The notes beneath the pieces are model-generated. The model had not been told where the DNA came from and ran no database searches. It worked only from the letters and a program-made list of their open reading frames with translations. The position numbers and the translations under genes were made by a program. Positions 25,625 to 36,880 of a stretch of 64,000 nucleotides of DNA are shown piece after piece. Within the stretch, counting starts at the first letter, position 1. Each line of letters opens with the position of its first letter. The DNA is from Prunella strophiata (lineage: Eukaryota > Chordata > Aves > Passeriformes > Prunellidae), in contig JAZBQD010000019.1 of assembly GCA_036583965.1 (NCBI GenBank), positions 22,509,085 to 22,573,084 of the forward strand. Direction: 5' to 3'.

Positions 25625-26399
25625 AGCTGTGTACTTATTCTCAAATTTCAATCTAGATGGTGACCTCTGCATTTTATTCTGTTGCAGTAGGTGGGGCACA
25701 AGGGGACCCTGTTCTCTCTCCTTTCTTTTCCCAGACATCCTGCATGCAGGTGAGTATTCTTCCCATACAGAACCGATGGCACTTCCCTCTTGAGAAAAAT
25801 CAGTGTTGCCCCTACCTGGGCTGCTGGATAGGAACAGGAAGTATTACATCTCTGGTCCTCCTTTTGTAACAGTTTTGCCCCATGTGAAGTGTGTGTCCCA
25901 TGTCAGTATTATTTCAGCATATCCTCAGTGCATAATTTGCTCTGGAGCTGACTTTTAACAGTGATAGTTACCTTCCCTGTAGTTTTCCAGTAAGGAGCCA
26001 CCACAGGCTTTACTTGGGTTAATGAATGACGTACCCCATGTGACACCAGTCTCTCTCACTATGTTTGCTCCAGAGGAATGAAGGAAACTGAGCATTATGA
26101 TGGGGATTGACAACAACTTGTAGCCTCATGCAGACCACAGAGCTCTTTCCACTAAATGAAAGGGCACAGTCACTCTGGGCTGGATAGCTTTTGGGTCCTG
26201 ACTCACAGCCACTACCTCATGACACTAGGCAATGCTTCCTCTTCTCCTTGTCTTTCTTTTTCACTTTGGCTCTTCCATCTGCTCACCTGAACAAAATCCA
26301 AGAGAAGAGAGCTAACAACAAATAACAGTGGGGTGGGAATCTTTCCACTGCACCCTCTCCCCACCCCCTCTCCTGTCCATACAAGATTGATAATGAAAC
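25625..26399. other. Non-coding, nothing recognised
   Basis: No gene or repeat was identified. The sequence becomes C-rich on the + strand near 26340-26375. Confidence 0.45.
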
Positions 26400-27010
26400 C
26401 GATACCTTTCACCAGCGTAATTTTCATATTTAATGAGCGTGACTCAGAAACTATTACATTAATTAGTCAAATCCCACAAACCGTTAATGGTGCACGTGGT
26501 AATTAATATTGTATTCAATTAAAAGCTGACCTGTTTCAGGTGCCTTCCCCTGGTTTGGGGGGCTCTTTGCAGACAGCGTATGTTCCAGTGCCTGAGGCCA
26601 AGCCTTTTATTTTGTTCCAGTGGTGGGCAAGGGAGGTATTTTTTTCTCCTGTTTAGATTTTATGGTTTTTTTCTCCATGAACATATGCTGGTTTCTCCCC
26701 CCAGCCTCCGCCCCTCCATCTCCAAACGTGCTGCTCTCACTATACAGACAACCTGCTTGCTGTGATTTATGGGTTAGCGCAGCGCGGGGCTCACAGACTG
26801 GAAAATTTCCAGTTTACACAAGAATTCCCTGAAAAATGAGCTTGGTTAATTTATTTCTTTCATTAACGAGTTTGAACTGTGAGATAATCTTTCTGAAACC
26901 GTCTATCCTCGCCTTCACAAACACTGAGAAGCAAATACGGTCCCTGTTCTGCTTCCACAGGGCTCAAAATTGCACCTTAACTAGCTGTGGACAAATATGT
27001 GTGGTCAAAA
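26400..27010. promoter_or_regulatory. Candidate conserved non-coding element
   Basis: The first part (26420-26525) holds gagcgtgactcag with an AP-1-like TGACTCA, then attacattaattagtcaa, ccgttaatggtgcacgtgg (overlapping a CACGTG E-box) and taattaatattg. The second part (26775-27000) holds tagcgcagcgcggggctcac, ggaaaatttccag (an NF-kB/palindrome-like core), cattaacgag, aaaccgtctatcctcgcc and atacggtccc. Retained CpGs in a CpG-poor region together with homeodomain cores are typical of deeply conserved developmental enhancers. Conservation is inferred, not shown. Confidence 0.42.
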
Positions 27011-27445
27011 CTTATTTTTGAAACTTATTTAAAGAGGAGAGGGTTTTTTTTCCTCACCTGAAGGATAAGGTGTAGAGGTCCTAAGTCCCAATGTTAGTGC
27101 TGCAGTTTTGCTCATCTGAGTTAGCTCACTGCTATATCCTGCCTGTGGAGTTGCTGCTCATTGGTTCTGTGAGTGGAGGGTGCAGGCTTTAAGATAAGCC
27201 CCCATCTTGTTCAGCTGTGGTTCACTGGTTGCCTAAAATCCACAGACTATATCCAGTAGTTTCCTGTGCTGTTTCCTCTTGTTCTGTATGAGGTGAGGGG
27301 TTGTACACAGGTCCAGTTCTGATGCTTTTGTCTGCTGATGTCATCTGAGGACCACTGCTTACAGTTGGGGTTGTTGCTTCATATCAGTTTGGGCCAGTCC
27401 ATCAGAATCATTAAAAACAGCATTGAGTGTCTGTGGTATGCTATG

Positions 27446-27505
27446 ATTACTACTACTAACATTACTATTATTATCATTAATTATTTATTTATTTATTTAT
27501 TTTTG
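27446..27505. repeat. (TAC/ATT)n-(TTTA)n microsatellite
   Basis: Triplet runs (tactactaac, then attattatc) lead into about five TTTA tetramers ending in a T-run at about 27505. Confidence 0.9.
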
Positions 27506-27693
27506 TAGTGTGTGTCTGTTTTGTTTGTTTGGGCTTTTTTTTCCTTTTTCATTTTTCCTCTGTTGTCCTGGTCACAGTTATGGTATGTTTCCATAATACT
27601 TCTACTCCATGCTGAATGGCTTGAAGTGGTCTAGCTAATCCCTTCAGCACATGCCAAGATCTTGCTCTCTGATTTTCCTGTGTTCTGATGTAA

Positions 27694-28147
27694 GAAGGAT
27701 GTGAACCGTACTGGAGCAAGTCCAGAGAAGGGCCATAAAGTTGATGAGAGGACTGGTGCCTATAAAGACAGGCTGAGAAATGTGGGGCAGTTCAGCCTGG
27801 AGAAGAGCAGGTTATGTGGGGACCTCACAGCAACCTTCCAGTATCTGAAGGGGGCCTACAGGGAAGCCAGAGAGGGACTCTTCATCAGGAACTGCAGTGA
27901 AAGACCATGGGTACAGCCTGAAAGAGGGAAGGTTAGATATTAGGAAAAAATTCTTTACTGTGAGGGCAATGAGAAGAGGTTGCCCTGGGAGGCTGTGGAT
28001 GCCTCAGTCACAGCAGAGTTCAAGGCCAGGTTGGACAAGGCCTTGAGCAACCTGGTCTAGTGATGTCCCTGGCCATGGCAGGGAGTGGTTGGGACTAGAT
28101 GATCTTTAGGGTCCATTCAAACCCTTTAACATTCTGTGATTTTGTGA
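27694..28147 (+). mobile_element. CR1 LINE, 5'-truncated, 3' end present
   Basis: This is the 3' part of a CR1 retrotransposon in sense on the + strand. Translation gives RNVGQFSLEKSRLCGDL, corresponding to the conserved LRELGLFSLEKRRLRGDL block near the end of CR1 RT. After it come the typical ttctttactgtgagggcaat, gacaaggccttgagcaacct and ggactagatgatctttaggg blocks. The end is the short tandem attctgtgattttgtgac that closes avian CR1s. The open frame is interrupted and 5'-truncated, as in most CR1 insertions. It is less decayed than the copies at 4346 and 16200. Confidence 0.93.
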
Positions 28148-28217
28148 CTTCCAAGGGGGCAATATTGAACACTGCTCCAAACCTTCTCACTAAAGTTGAA
28201 TTATGAGGAGCCATTGT

Positions 28218-28427
28218 CAGAGCAGTAAAAGCAGCCTTGGGCTAAGACATGTTCAAAGGAGAAAGCTGTGGAGGAAACCATGTTGTGGCAGACCATGTTG
28301 TGGCAGTTTTGTGTTCCCCTTGGTGTGCTTTTTGTTGCTGCAGTGTGCCTGGAGCTCTGGGCTTTGTGGTTTTCAGAACCCTAACCCTAGGCGTAACCTT
28401 AATCCTCGGCAGAGCAGTAAAAGCAGC
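28218..28427. mobile_element. 174-bp segment flanked by 18-bp direct repeats
   Basis: The sequence cagagcagtaaaagcagc occurs at 28218-28235 and again, identical, at 28410-28427. The 174 bp between them contain a perfect tandem duplication of accatgttgtggcag (28277-28291 and 28292-28306) and end with a telomere-like tract (28377-28406). The layout looks like an insertion with a target-site duplication. An alternative is a local duplication made during break repair. No terminal inverted repeats or poly(A) tail were seen, and the body was not recognised as a known SINE. Confidence 0.45.
28377..28406. repeat. Short degenerate interstitial telomeric repeat
   Basis: Five consecutive hexamers read aaccct, aaccct, aggcgt, aacctt and aatcct. 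Two are exact CCCTAA-frame telomere units and three are derived. It is only 30 bp long. It sits at the right end of the 28218-28427 segment. Confidence 0.6.
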
Positions 28428-31400
28428 TTTGACCCATGTGTCTCACAAAAGTTGTGTATGTAGATAAATATTAAAACCTCATTTGTAGTAAAATCACCCT
28501 CCTTGCTGCTTACCAATTTGGTATCTGTTTTAGCCAAAGACTTTTCTCCTGAATCACTGCTCTCTAAGCAAATCTCATGGTTTCTGTTGCATTATTATTC
28601 TGTAAAGAAAAATATGTTGCTATGTGTACTAAGTTTCTGCAGAACAGAAGGGATAAATATGCTTATCTTGAAAATATACTGTTGTTAGAAAGACTTTGAA
28701 TGAGAAACACATGAAATATCAGTGTTTTTAAATAACTTTCTAAATAAGTTTTGTTATGTTTTAAGAGAATTTTAAAAAACCCCACTTTGAAACAAAATAA
28801 TGCAGATGCTTTGTAAACGTCTATTATTGTCCCTTAAATCAATAGAATTGACAAGGTTTTGGACTCACAAAACAGTATTCTGTGAATGTGTGGGCTCCTT
28901 TATATTGACACTGAGCCTCCTGACAATGGGCTTGATTCCTGTAGAAGTCTTTTGTGATTCTTTTGTGAATATTTTTAGGAATCCAGGTACTCTGCAGTGT
29001 ATCCTGAGAACTTAGTGTGGATGATGCAGGCATGTCAATATTTGATTTTAGTGCCTTATAGGGCAGGGAGAATGTTGCCTTTTTTTCCTTGACAGGAATT
29101 ATTATTTACTTTATTAAATACCTCAAAAGTACCAGCTGACTAAAGTATCTCAAATTCTTTTAACCTGCATATGCTTCCTTTGGAAGGGCAGGTTATATAG
29201 TGACCATTTTGTCCATATAGTCTTCAATGCTTTGTGTTGAACTGAGAGACAGATCTCTGATGTGGAAATTTAGCTTACCTTTCTTCCTTACATTACTGTG
29301 CTAGACCATATGGTTAAAGGAAAACAAGTGAATTTTCTGTTATTTTCAAGGGCTTGAGTTTTCCACTGAGCAACTGGTGATGCTGACTAAGAAAAGTGGG
29401 GGCAGGGCAAAGTTGAGCACATCTTGAAGCTGGGTTCCTGTCTGTCCTCTAGAGACTGAAGTTAGTGGGGTAGCATGTGAAATCCCATTGGTGAACAACC
29501 ACAGTCACTGAATGTCTGCCAGTTGTTTTCCTCCCATCATTAGGAAGCTTATGGTGCCTAAATGAAGGAAAGTCCTAAATTTTTTTTTTTTTTGGTGGAG
29601 GGGAGTGACATATAAATGTACACACTTCATAACAGGAAAAACATAAGAATTCTCTAAGTCTTGCTGACAGTGCTTTAGTCTCAGTCTGAGGGTAAGCTCT
29701 AGGATAGGTGGGTAAAAAATTATTTGATCATGTATTAAAGTGTGGAAGGTAACACAGCTAAACTGAGGAGAAACCGTGAGATGGGTATTGCTTGATAAAC
29801 TTGGGATGAAAGAGCCTTTTGCATTTGGGTTTCTTATTCTTCTCACTTAAAAGAAAATAAAAATGTGACTAGGAATGTAATTTTTCTGCCTTCGATTCCT
29901 AGGACAGTCCCACTCCTTTAACATAATTTGCAAATGAGAACAGATTCAAGTAAAACTAGTTGACAATCTCTAAAAAGAATCAGAGAAAGAAAATGTGATT
30001 CAGCTCTTCTGCTTGAGAAAAAGACATCTCTAGATAAAATTACATTAGAACAGTAGATAGCTGCTTTTTTTCTCTCTTTCACTGTAGAAATACCTTTATT
30101 TGATTTCCAAAAATAGTGCCATGAAGAACTGAGCATATTACTTGCCTAAGTAACTAATTTGGAGGATGGATGAAAACAAATAACTTGGATGTATCTACAT
30201 TTATTTTTTTAGATTTTTCCTCAGTTAGTGAACTTCAAGTAATTGGACTCAATATATTTATGAAAACAAAATGTCATCCTAGAACATGGTTCCACACTAA
30301 GGCAGTTGTCTGCTTTATCTGCTTGCAGACACGATGCTGTGTTTTAGCAGGTCTATCACAGATACCTCACAGAGGATCTTTGTATGGCCCATGCACATTT
30401 CTCAAGCCTTCAATCCATCATAATTCAGAAAGGCAACAGGGTTTTAAAAATTATTCATATCTGAGTTTTACCCTTCTTAAATCTCTTTGCATTGACATTT
30501 CTTTTTGCTTCATACTAATTTTCTCTTGTAAATGGCTGTTCTTGCTCCTACATCCATTGAGGTCTAGCTGGCCTGGGACTGCTAATTTGTGCCTTTCTCA
30601 TTCAACAAGTTCTTCAGGGACCTCACTGGTTCTGTCTGTAGGGAAAAGGGCATTTTTCACTGCCACTATAATGTGCCAAACCTGCTGTAGTTGAGCTTCT
30701 GGAGGAGTTCCATTGACATAATCAGTTCTCTAAACCTGCCTATAATACATCCAAAGTGACAGGCATGTAAATACAGATAGGACTGCCAAAATCTGGTAAG
30801 TGCAAAAACCATAAGGATGCTCTGAGAGCATAATGTTTCTGTTACTAGTTAGCTACTTTTTGTGGAACAAATCTGCAATTGAAGAACACAGTTGAAGAAC
30901 TTACTGGCAGTCTTCTACCTTATCTTTTCTGTTCCAGCTCCAGCTGTTTGTTCCCTGGAAAAGAATACAGCATAGTCCATTTATAGTTTCTGTGGCTTAC
31001 AGTCCTTAGTCTGATATCTACTAAATCTTCTAGCCCTGAGCCCAGAGGCTTCTCATTCATATTTTTTTTTTCCCCTAGAGACTGAATGAGTAATCCTTGG
31101 TTGATGCCCAGTTTGTAGCTACCTGGAAATCTCCTGTTTTGGGAGTACCTGCTTTTTTTACATATTTATATATCTTATTTCATATGTCATGTAGACAAGG
31201 ACACTGTCTTGGCTTTTACCAAGAGTCCTGCAGGCCAAGTTCTGGCCTAATGGAATATGCATGAATGTGCTCTACCTGTGAACATTTACTCACACCATTA
31301 TGACAGATTTCACTTGCTAGGAGAGTTACCTTTCTCTCTGTTCCAGCTGAGGCTCCTCTCCCTTCATCATCTTTGTCTGTATTGAACTGCACCAAAATTG

Positions 31401-32159
31401 TCAAGACAGTAGTAGCTGTGATCCAAAGCACATGATTCTCATAGTTCAGAGGAAAAGATGTCTGGGAAAATGCTGAATTTTGATTTTCTTTCTTGTTTAC
31501 AAAGAAGGTACATAAAGGGCAAACAAACAGGTTTTTATTTTTTTGTACTGATATGACTGGATAAATCCCAGTCCTGAGTCAAGTTGTCTCTCACCTTCCT
31601 CCTGAAGCTCACTCTTTGCCTCCATGACTACCTTCATCTGCTACTGTAAACATGTCCACCAATATAGGTGGTTGCTGTTACACTTCATTTCTCCTGGAAA
31701 TCTAAGCAAGAAGTAACTCAGATTCCAAAGATTATCCTTTCTAGCCCCTCATCTTGGATGGAACACCTAAGCAAGGCAAATGTAGTGACATGCAGGATTA
31801 GGCTTGGAGTTTGCAAGGAGCCTCATACCACATAAGATGATCTGAAACTTTCTAAGAATCATTTTGAAACCCTAAAGATGTGAATCTTCACATTACTCCT
31901 ACTTGCTCAATGGTAGCTGGGCTAGAGGGTATAAGATTTGGCTTGCTGGACATGGATACCTTTCAAAAAGCAGGAGACCTCTGCACTTTCCTGATCACAA
32001 TGCTGAGAGCTGCTTGTGAGGATGGCAGTGCCCACGCATGAGGAAAGCAGCTGTGAACTCTGCACATCTGTGCTCTGTGTATATCTTGTGTGTGTGTGTC
32101 TCCATTTCCAGCACAGGAGAGAATCCAACAATATTTCACCCAAATGAGAAATGTTATTC
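28428..32159. other. Non-coding, nothing firmly recognised
   Basis: No gene was recognised. A 174-codon open frame at 30170-30694 (+) is the longest non-repeat frame in the window, but its translation shows no domain or signal for splicing and has many Cys, Ser and Phe, as in random AT-rich sequence. A T-run lies at 29580-29593. A short TG run lies at about 32088-32099. Confidence 0.5.
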
Positions 32160-32499
32160 TGCAGATTAAAGCCACGCAGTGCCTGGTTTTGTCTTTATTT
32201 ATGCCTTTCTATTTCCTTCTCTGCTGACATGGGTGCACATGCCGGGAAGCACTGAAGGACATAATTGGCGTTGTGAAAAATTATTGGGAAGCCAGGACGT
32301 TCCCTTGCAGTGATCCCCCCCTTCTCTTTCCCATCTGTCACCATCTAATGTGACAAAGTTTTTATCGGGCATTGAGGCAGAGGAGATTAAAAGTAAATAC
32401 TGCAATCAGGAAGCAGCTGGGGGGAAAATGTAACACATTTCACACTAAGCTGAACAGCTCATCAACTTAGCCTTGTATATCTACGGTGGATGAGAGAGA
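32160..32499. promoter_or_regulatory. Candidate conserved non-coding element
   Basis: Retained CpGs and clustered short motifs are seen here: cacatgccgggaagc, cataattggcgttgtg, ccaggacgttccc, ttatcgggcattgagg and ctacggtgg. AT-rich stretches such as aggagattaaaagtaaa lie between them. The contrast with the CpG-poor flanks suggests constraint. It ends at a G-rich tract. Function is inferred only. Confidence 0.38.
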
Positions 32500-32520
32500 G
32501 GGAGGGAGGGCTGCAGGGGG
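32500..32520 (+). other. Potential G-quadruplex motif
   Basis: Four G-runs on the + strand (ggg-a-ggg-a-ggg-ctgca-ggggg) satisfy the standard G3+ with loops of 1-7 pattern. It lies at the end of the candidate element at 32160-32499. Confidence 0.7.
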
Positions 32521-34028
32521 ATGGTGTGGTTCAACATGCTTCTCCACACTGGGAGTCTGAAGAGGATCCTGTACAAACAGGACTTGTGCTTTCTGGCACT
32601 TGCTTGCTTTGGGAAGGAAAAAGCTTCAGGAGCCCTGTAGCTCTCAGTTTGCTTTTGCAACAGGCTCCTGTAAAACACCATTTTCTCAGTCCTCAGCTCA
32701 TGTATTTTTGGACTCCCTTCCTTCTATAGTGATGAGCCAGGTGCTATCACGTCCTGTTCAGATAGGAGGGCTTCACCAGACATCCATCTCTGACTGCTGT
32801 GGACATCCAGATGCCATGCCATCTCTGGGGAGCTGCAGCATGAAAAGTTTGTTGGCTAAATGGGAGATACTATAGGGAGATACAATAATGTTTCAGGCTC
32901 ATCAAACTGGATACTGAGATATTTTAGTATGCACTGCACTGGGCACTGTTCTATTCTGTCCAAATGGATCTGCCTGCAAAGGCCAAGAAACTGAAAACTT
33001 TGTACCATATTGCTTTATTCTTATTTGTGTATATAAAACTTAAGGTTGTTGAGCTCTACCAGTCATATTTTCTTCTTACAAAGCTTTTGGAAGTATTTGT
33101 TTTCATTCCTAGAAATGTTGTCTGCTTCATTTTTTGCTGTGATGACATCACATGAGCTCAGTGCTGTTGAACCTAAAGAGACTGGTGCATGTGGAGGACT
33201 GTGAGAATCTTCTTATCCCTAGGATAAACAAAGCTTTGGAAAGTGTTGCAGGCTTCCCTAGTATCCCTGCCCCTGTGAATGTGTTACCTACTGGGGAAGG
33301 TCAGGATCCTCCTACTTCAGGAGAATCTCAGTCTCCAGCATTTGTTTGGTCCTTGGCTTTATAGTTGAGTGCCAATAAAATCTAATCTCTGTCATTTTGG
33401 CTGTCACTTCTTGTAAGACATTTTTTCTTCAATTTTCCTGGGAAATCCCTATTTCTTTAATTAATTTTATGTGCTATCCTTAATTTACAATTACTTTGTC
33501 ATTTTCATGTCACTTGCTCTTCAGTGTTGATGAGATGTCCTGTCATTGTTAACAAGTTTTCTAAGGATAAAAAATATCCTAAAAATCCTAAAATCTTTAC
33601 AGCTACTTGCTGAACAGTTCGATTGAGCAGTGTCTCCTAACATGGAGGTCCTTTTGCTCTGATATGTGGTAATCTATCAGGATTCCTAAAACTAGAGACA
33701 TCCTTGGCTCTGAGGTAAGTTATTGTAGCTTTTGTAGTTTATTTATTAGTGGTTTTTAGTGATGGTCTTCAGTTTCCAAACCCTCCTGGTGCAGCTGTGG
33801 TGGGGAGCCACCTGTTTTGGCCTTATGTTGCCTTTTGGTGCCCTGCTTCTGGTGGTGTCACTCTGGGGCCATCCAGCTAGAAAAACTTGACTAGGTTGTA
33901 GAACATATGCCAGCAGTATTTTGTCTGTATAATGCACTTTCATTATTGACTAAGGAACTCTTTTATCCCTGTGGTGTGAAGGTAATGAGGTAAGGATGTC
34001 AAGCTGAGAAGCTTGATGTGATCTAACA
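32521..34028. other. Non-coding, nothing recognised
   Basis: Only short open frames were seen. No repeat or RNA was identified before the CR1 copy at 34029. Confidence 0.45.
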
Positions 34029-34626
34029 ACATTAGAAAGCCAAATGTATTCTGGGCTGCATCAAAGGCAGCGTGCCCAGTGCTCTTCTGATCTGCTCTCC
34101 TGGGACCCCACTGGGAGTCCTGCATCCAGGTCTGGGTCCTCTGCACAAGAAGGATGCAGACTGGTTAGAGAGGGCCCAGAGGAGGGCCACAAAGAGGTTG
34201 AGAAGGATGGAGCGCCTGTCCTATGAAGGTGGGCTGAGAGAGTTGGGGTTGTTCAGTCTGGAGAAGAGAAATCTTTTGGGGGACCTTAGAGCAGCCTTCC
34301 AGTACCTAAAGGGGGCTACAAGCCAGCTCCAGAGGGACTTTTTACAGGGGGATGTACTGATAGAACAAGGGAGATGGGCTTTAAAGTGAAAGAGGGCAGG
34401 TTTAGATTGGATATTAGAAAATCTCTGCTGTGAGGGTGGTGATGCACTGAAGCAGGTTGTCCAGAGAGATTGTGGATACCCCATCCCTGGAAGTGTTCAT
34501 AGTCAGGTTGGATGGAGCTCTGAGCAAGCTGGTCTAGTGGAAGGTGTCCCTGCTCAAGGCAGGGAGTTGAAACTAGGTGATCTTTAATATCCCTTCCAAT
34601 CCAAACCATTCCATGATTCTGTGATT
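34029..34626 (+). mobile_element. CR1 LINE, 5'-truncated, 3' end present
   Basis: This is the best-preserved CR1 of the + strand set. It begins with gaaagccaaatgtattctgg, matching the RT region of the family. A long open frame at 34072-34389 contains RRATKRLRRMERLSYEG and GLRELGLFSLEKRNLLGDL, the standard C-terminal RT blocks. It then runs through the 3' UTR (ggtctagtggaaggtgtcc, aggtgatctttaatatccc) to the terminal ccatgattctgtgatt. It lacks the 5' half of the element and cannot be active. Confidence 0.94.
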
Positions 34627-35848
34627 TACAGTAGGCAAAGGGTCATTATTATACTCCCTTCAGTATCCCTGCATTATAAAAAGTAGGTAACTTACTGGGA
34701 TTTCTTTTCCTGTAGCTCATATGAGACCAAAAACTGCTTGCTAGTGTTTGGCAGCTAAATTCTCATAGTGCTGTCTGTAACAAGCCCTCATTATGGACTA
34801 CTCACATGCTCTTGTATTGATGCAAATATATGCTTTATTTTAGGTCAGTGGGCCTTGATCTGATTTTCTATGTCATTGTTTTTCCAAACATATGAAGGGA
34901 CACTGTCATCTTACAGACCAGAACTGGAAGCCTTGCTCTTATGGTCTTTCCTCTCACAGTAGCATCAAAGCCAGAAGGAGTAAAAGGAGCCACTGTCATG
35001 AAGAACATAAGATACAGAGGATGTAAAATGAGGAGGGAGGAGCTTGGGGAAAAGTGCTGGATTGGCAGAAGAATGTGTGTAGGAAAGATAAGACTGGACC
35101 ATGAAACCCTCTAAGGATGGAAGACTTCTGTACCTACAGCTTGCTTAAAACTTCATTTGATGTCCAGAAGATTTTACATCTTTTGGTATTGTGTAAGGTA
35201 TTGGGCAAGCTGCTAGAGCTGACCAAAGTAGAGATGGGACACACATAACCCAGGGACTGACAGCAGCTGCATTGGCCCTAACCTATCAAGAAACTGCTGG
35301 ATAAGTCCTGCCACGTTTTCCACCTGTCCCAGGAATGCATGTTACATGGGACCTTTCAGGCTGATGCTGTCAATCCTCTAGAAGGATTTTTTGCCCTGTC
35401 TTAACCTGTGCCATATTTCTTTTTAGCTCTGGCATTAATAAAGAATATGGCAAACAGTCCATAATGTAATAAAGGAGGGAAAGATTTTTTTCTCTTTTTT
35501 TTTGACTGTACTTATTGTTCCAATATGTCAGCTAATTCTGATTGGCCAAGAAAGAAAAGACAGTGGTCAACACCTGGAAGTTTTATGTAATTCTAGCACT
35601 AGATTATTACCTTTTGCATACAAATATCTGTGAGCTATTTCTTTTTTAGTTCCAAGAGAATAAATTTTGGTTAAAATCCCTGAGAAGGTGGGTCTCTCAC
35701 CTACATTGGATAATTTGGCATGACTTGGTCTTTGGTCAGATTAGAACCAGCATTTGTACTGCAGCCATTTCAGAAATGATATGGTGGAGAAAAGGTAGGT
35801 ACTCAGCTTATATCATGGCAAGAGCCATGTCTGGTAAGAGCCACTGTT
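34627..35848. other. Non-coding, nothing recognised
   Basis: No gene or repeat was identified between the CR1 end and the small tandem duplication at 35849. Confidence 0.45.
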
Positions 35849-35882
35849 GGCCTCTCACTTTCACAGGCCTCTCACTTTCACA
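35849..35882. repeat. 17-bp tandem duplication
   Basis: The unit ggcctctcactttcaca occurs twice in direct succession with no mismatch over the unit (35849-35865 and 35866-35882, the second followed by cc). Confidence 0.9.
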
Positions 35883-35907
35883 CCACATTTATTGAAAAAT
35901 CTCTGCT

Positions 35908-35911
<4 letters not shown>

Positions 35912-35938
<27 letters not shown>
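35912..35938. repeat. T27 homopolymer
   Basis: An uninterrupted run of 27 T residues. It could be the tail of a - strand retroinsertion, but no element body was recognised to its right. Confidence 0.95.
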
Positions 35939-35942
<4 letters not shown>

Positions 35943-36699
35943 GCACCTCACTTAATTCTCTGAGGAAGTCATGGAGGTAGAGATGGAGTTGCTACTTTAA
36001 AGCTTTTAGACTGCATGGAGAAAATATTTAAGTTGATTACCTATCATCTCAGTCATGAGTTCTTTGCTTCACTCTGTATCCCTTAGGTTTGGAAATGTAA
36101 AAGCTAGATCCAGATCTGGGACTCTCTTTTGGTGGGGAACAAGAGCAGCTGATCAACCCAGGCACATACCTGGTGCATTTCCCTTCCCACTCCAAATTAA
36201 ACAGAGGAGAAGGGAACTGGGTGATTTGCATCAAAACATCAGTGCAGAACATCATATTGTGGCTCAATATTTGCTCAGAATTCTTGCCAGGAAGTTTGCC
36301 TGAGCATTCCTTCTGTTTATTTTAATTTTTTTTTTTTTGCAACCCTTAAGAAGCAGCACGATCAGCCTATATTGATGGCTACTGATGTTTCATTGCTAGT
36401 GGTTTTCTGTTTAATAGTATTTTTTTAAAACAGAAGGAACTGATGGTTTTTAGCAGCTACTGTCTGAGGGTGCAGTCATGTGAGCAGGCAGACTCAGCTC
36501 TGGGTTATGTCCTCTCCAAGGAATGCTTTACTGCAAGAAGTCTTCTAGTAGTGCAGAAAGTAGTACTTTTCTAGGGTTAGGTGGAAGCTGTCCTGCTAAA
36601 GATTCTGCCTTTTGGCTAAGACATAGAACTGAAGTTCTGAACTCTTTCATATTTTTATAAGTGTTCCCTGACTCTCTGCTGGGTGTATTGCTTGTGCTT

Positions 36700-36880
36700 T
36701 GTTTGGGCAATACCAAGTACTGTGATGAAGTGCAAGTAACTCAATGGGATTTATACGAGCTTATGAAGCGGAGAATAAACCCCATAGTTTGCACAGTAAA
36801 TCAATTTGTAAAGTGCTTTGGGATCTTTCTGGATGAAAGGCCCTATATAAATGTAAGCCATGACCATTCATCATTATTGA
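36700..36880 (+). mobile_element. Ancient SINE / L2-type 3' tail
   Basis: The stretch 36808-36878 reads gtaaagtgctttgggatctt, tggatgaaaggccctatata and aatgtaag, ending in a cattcatcattatt tail. This matches the shared 3' end of ancient L2-mobilised SINEs and LINEs of amniotes and fish (GTAAAGCxCTTTGxGATCxTxxGATGAAAGGCxCTATATAAATG, then ATT repeats). The upstream body (36700-36800) is too decayed to assign. Old copies of this type are often preserved because they became enhancers. The surrounding sequence, including acgagcttatgaagcgg, keeps CpGs. Confidence 0.6.

Noticed and set aside
30170..30694. 174-codon + strand open frame
   Set aside because: It is the longest non-repeat frame, but it has no recognisable domain, no coherent composition and no clear splice or start context. 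It is expected by chance in 64 kb read six ways.
36600..36650. Resemblance to the 5' end of U2 snRNA (ccttttggctaaga)
   Set aside because: Only about 14 bases match and the following Sm-site and stem regions are absent. Chance or a very decayed pseudogene cannot be separated.
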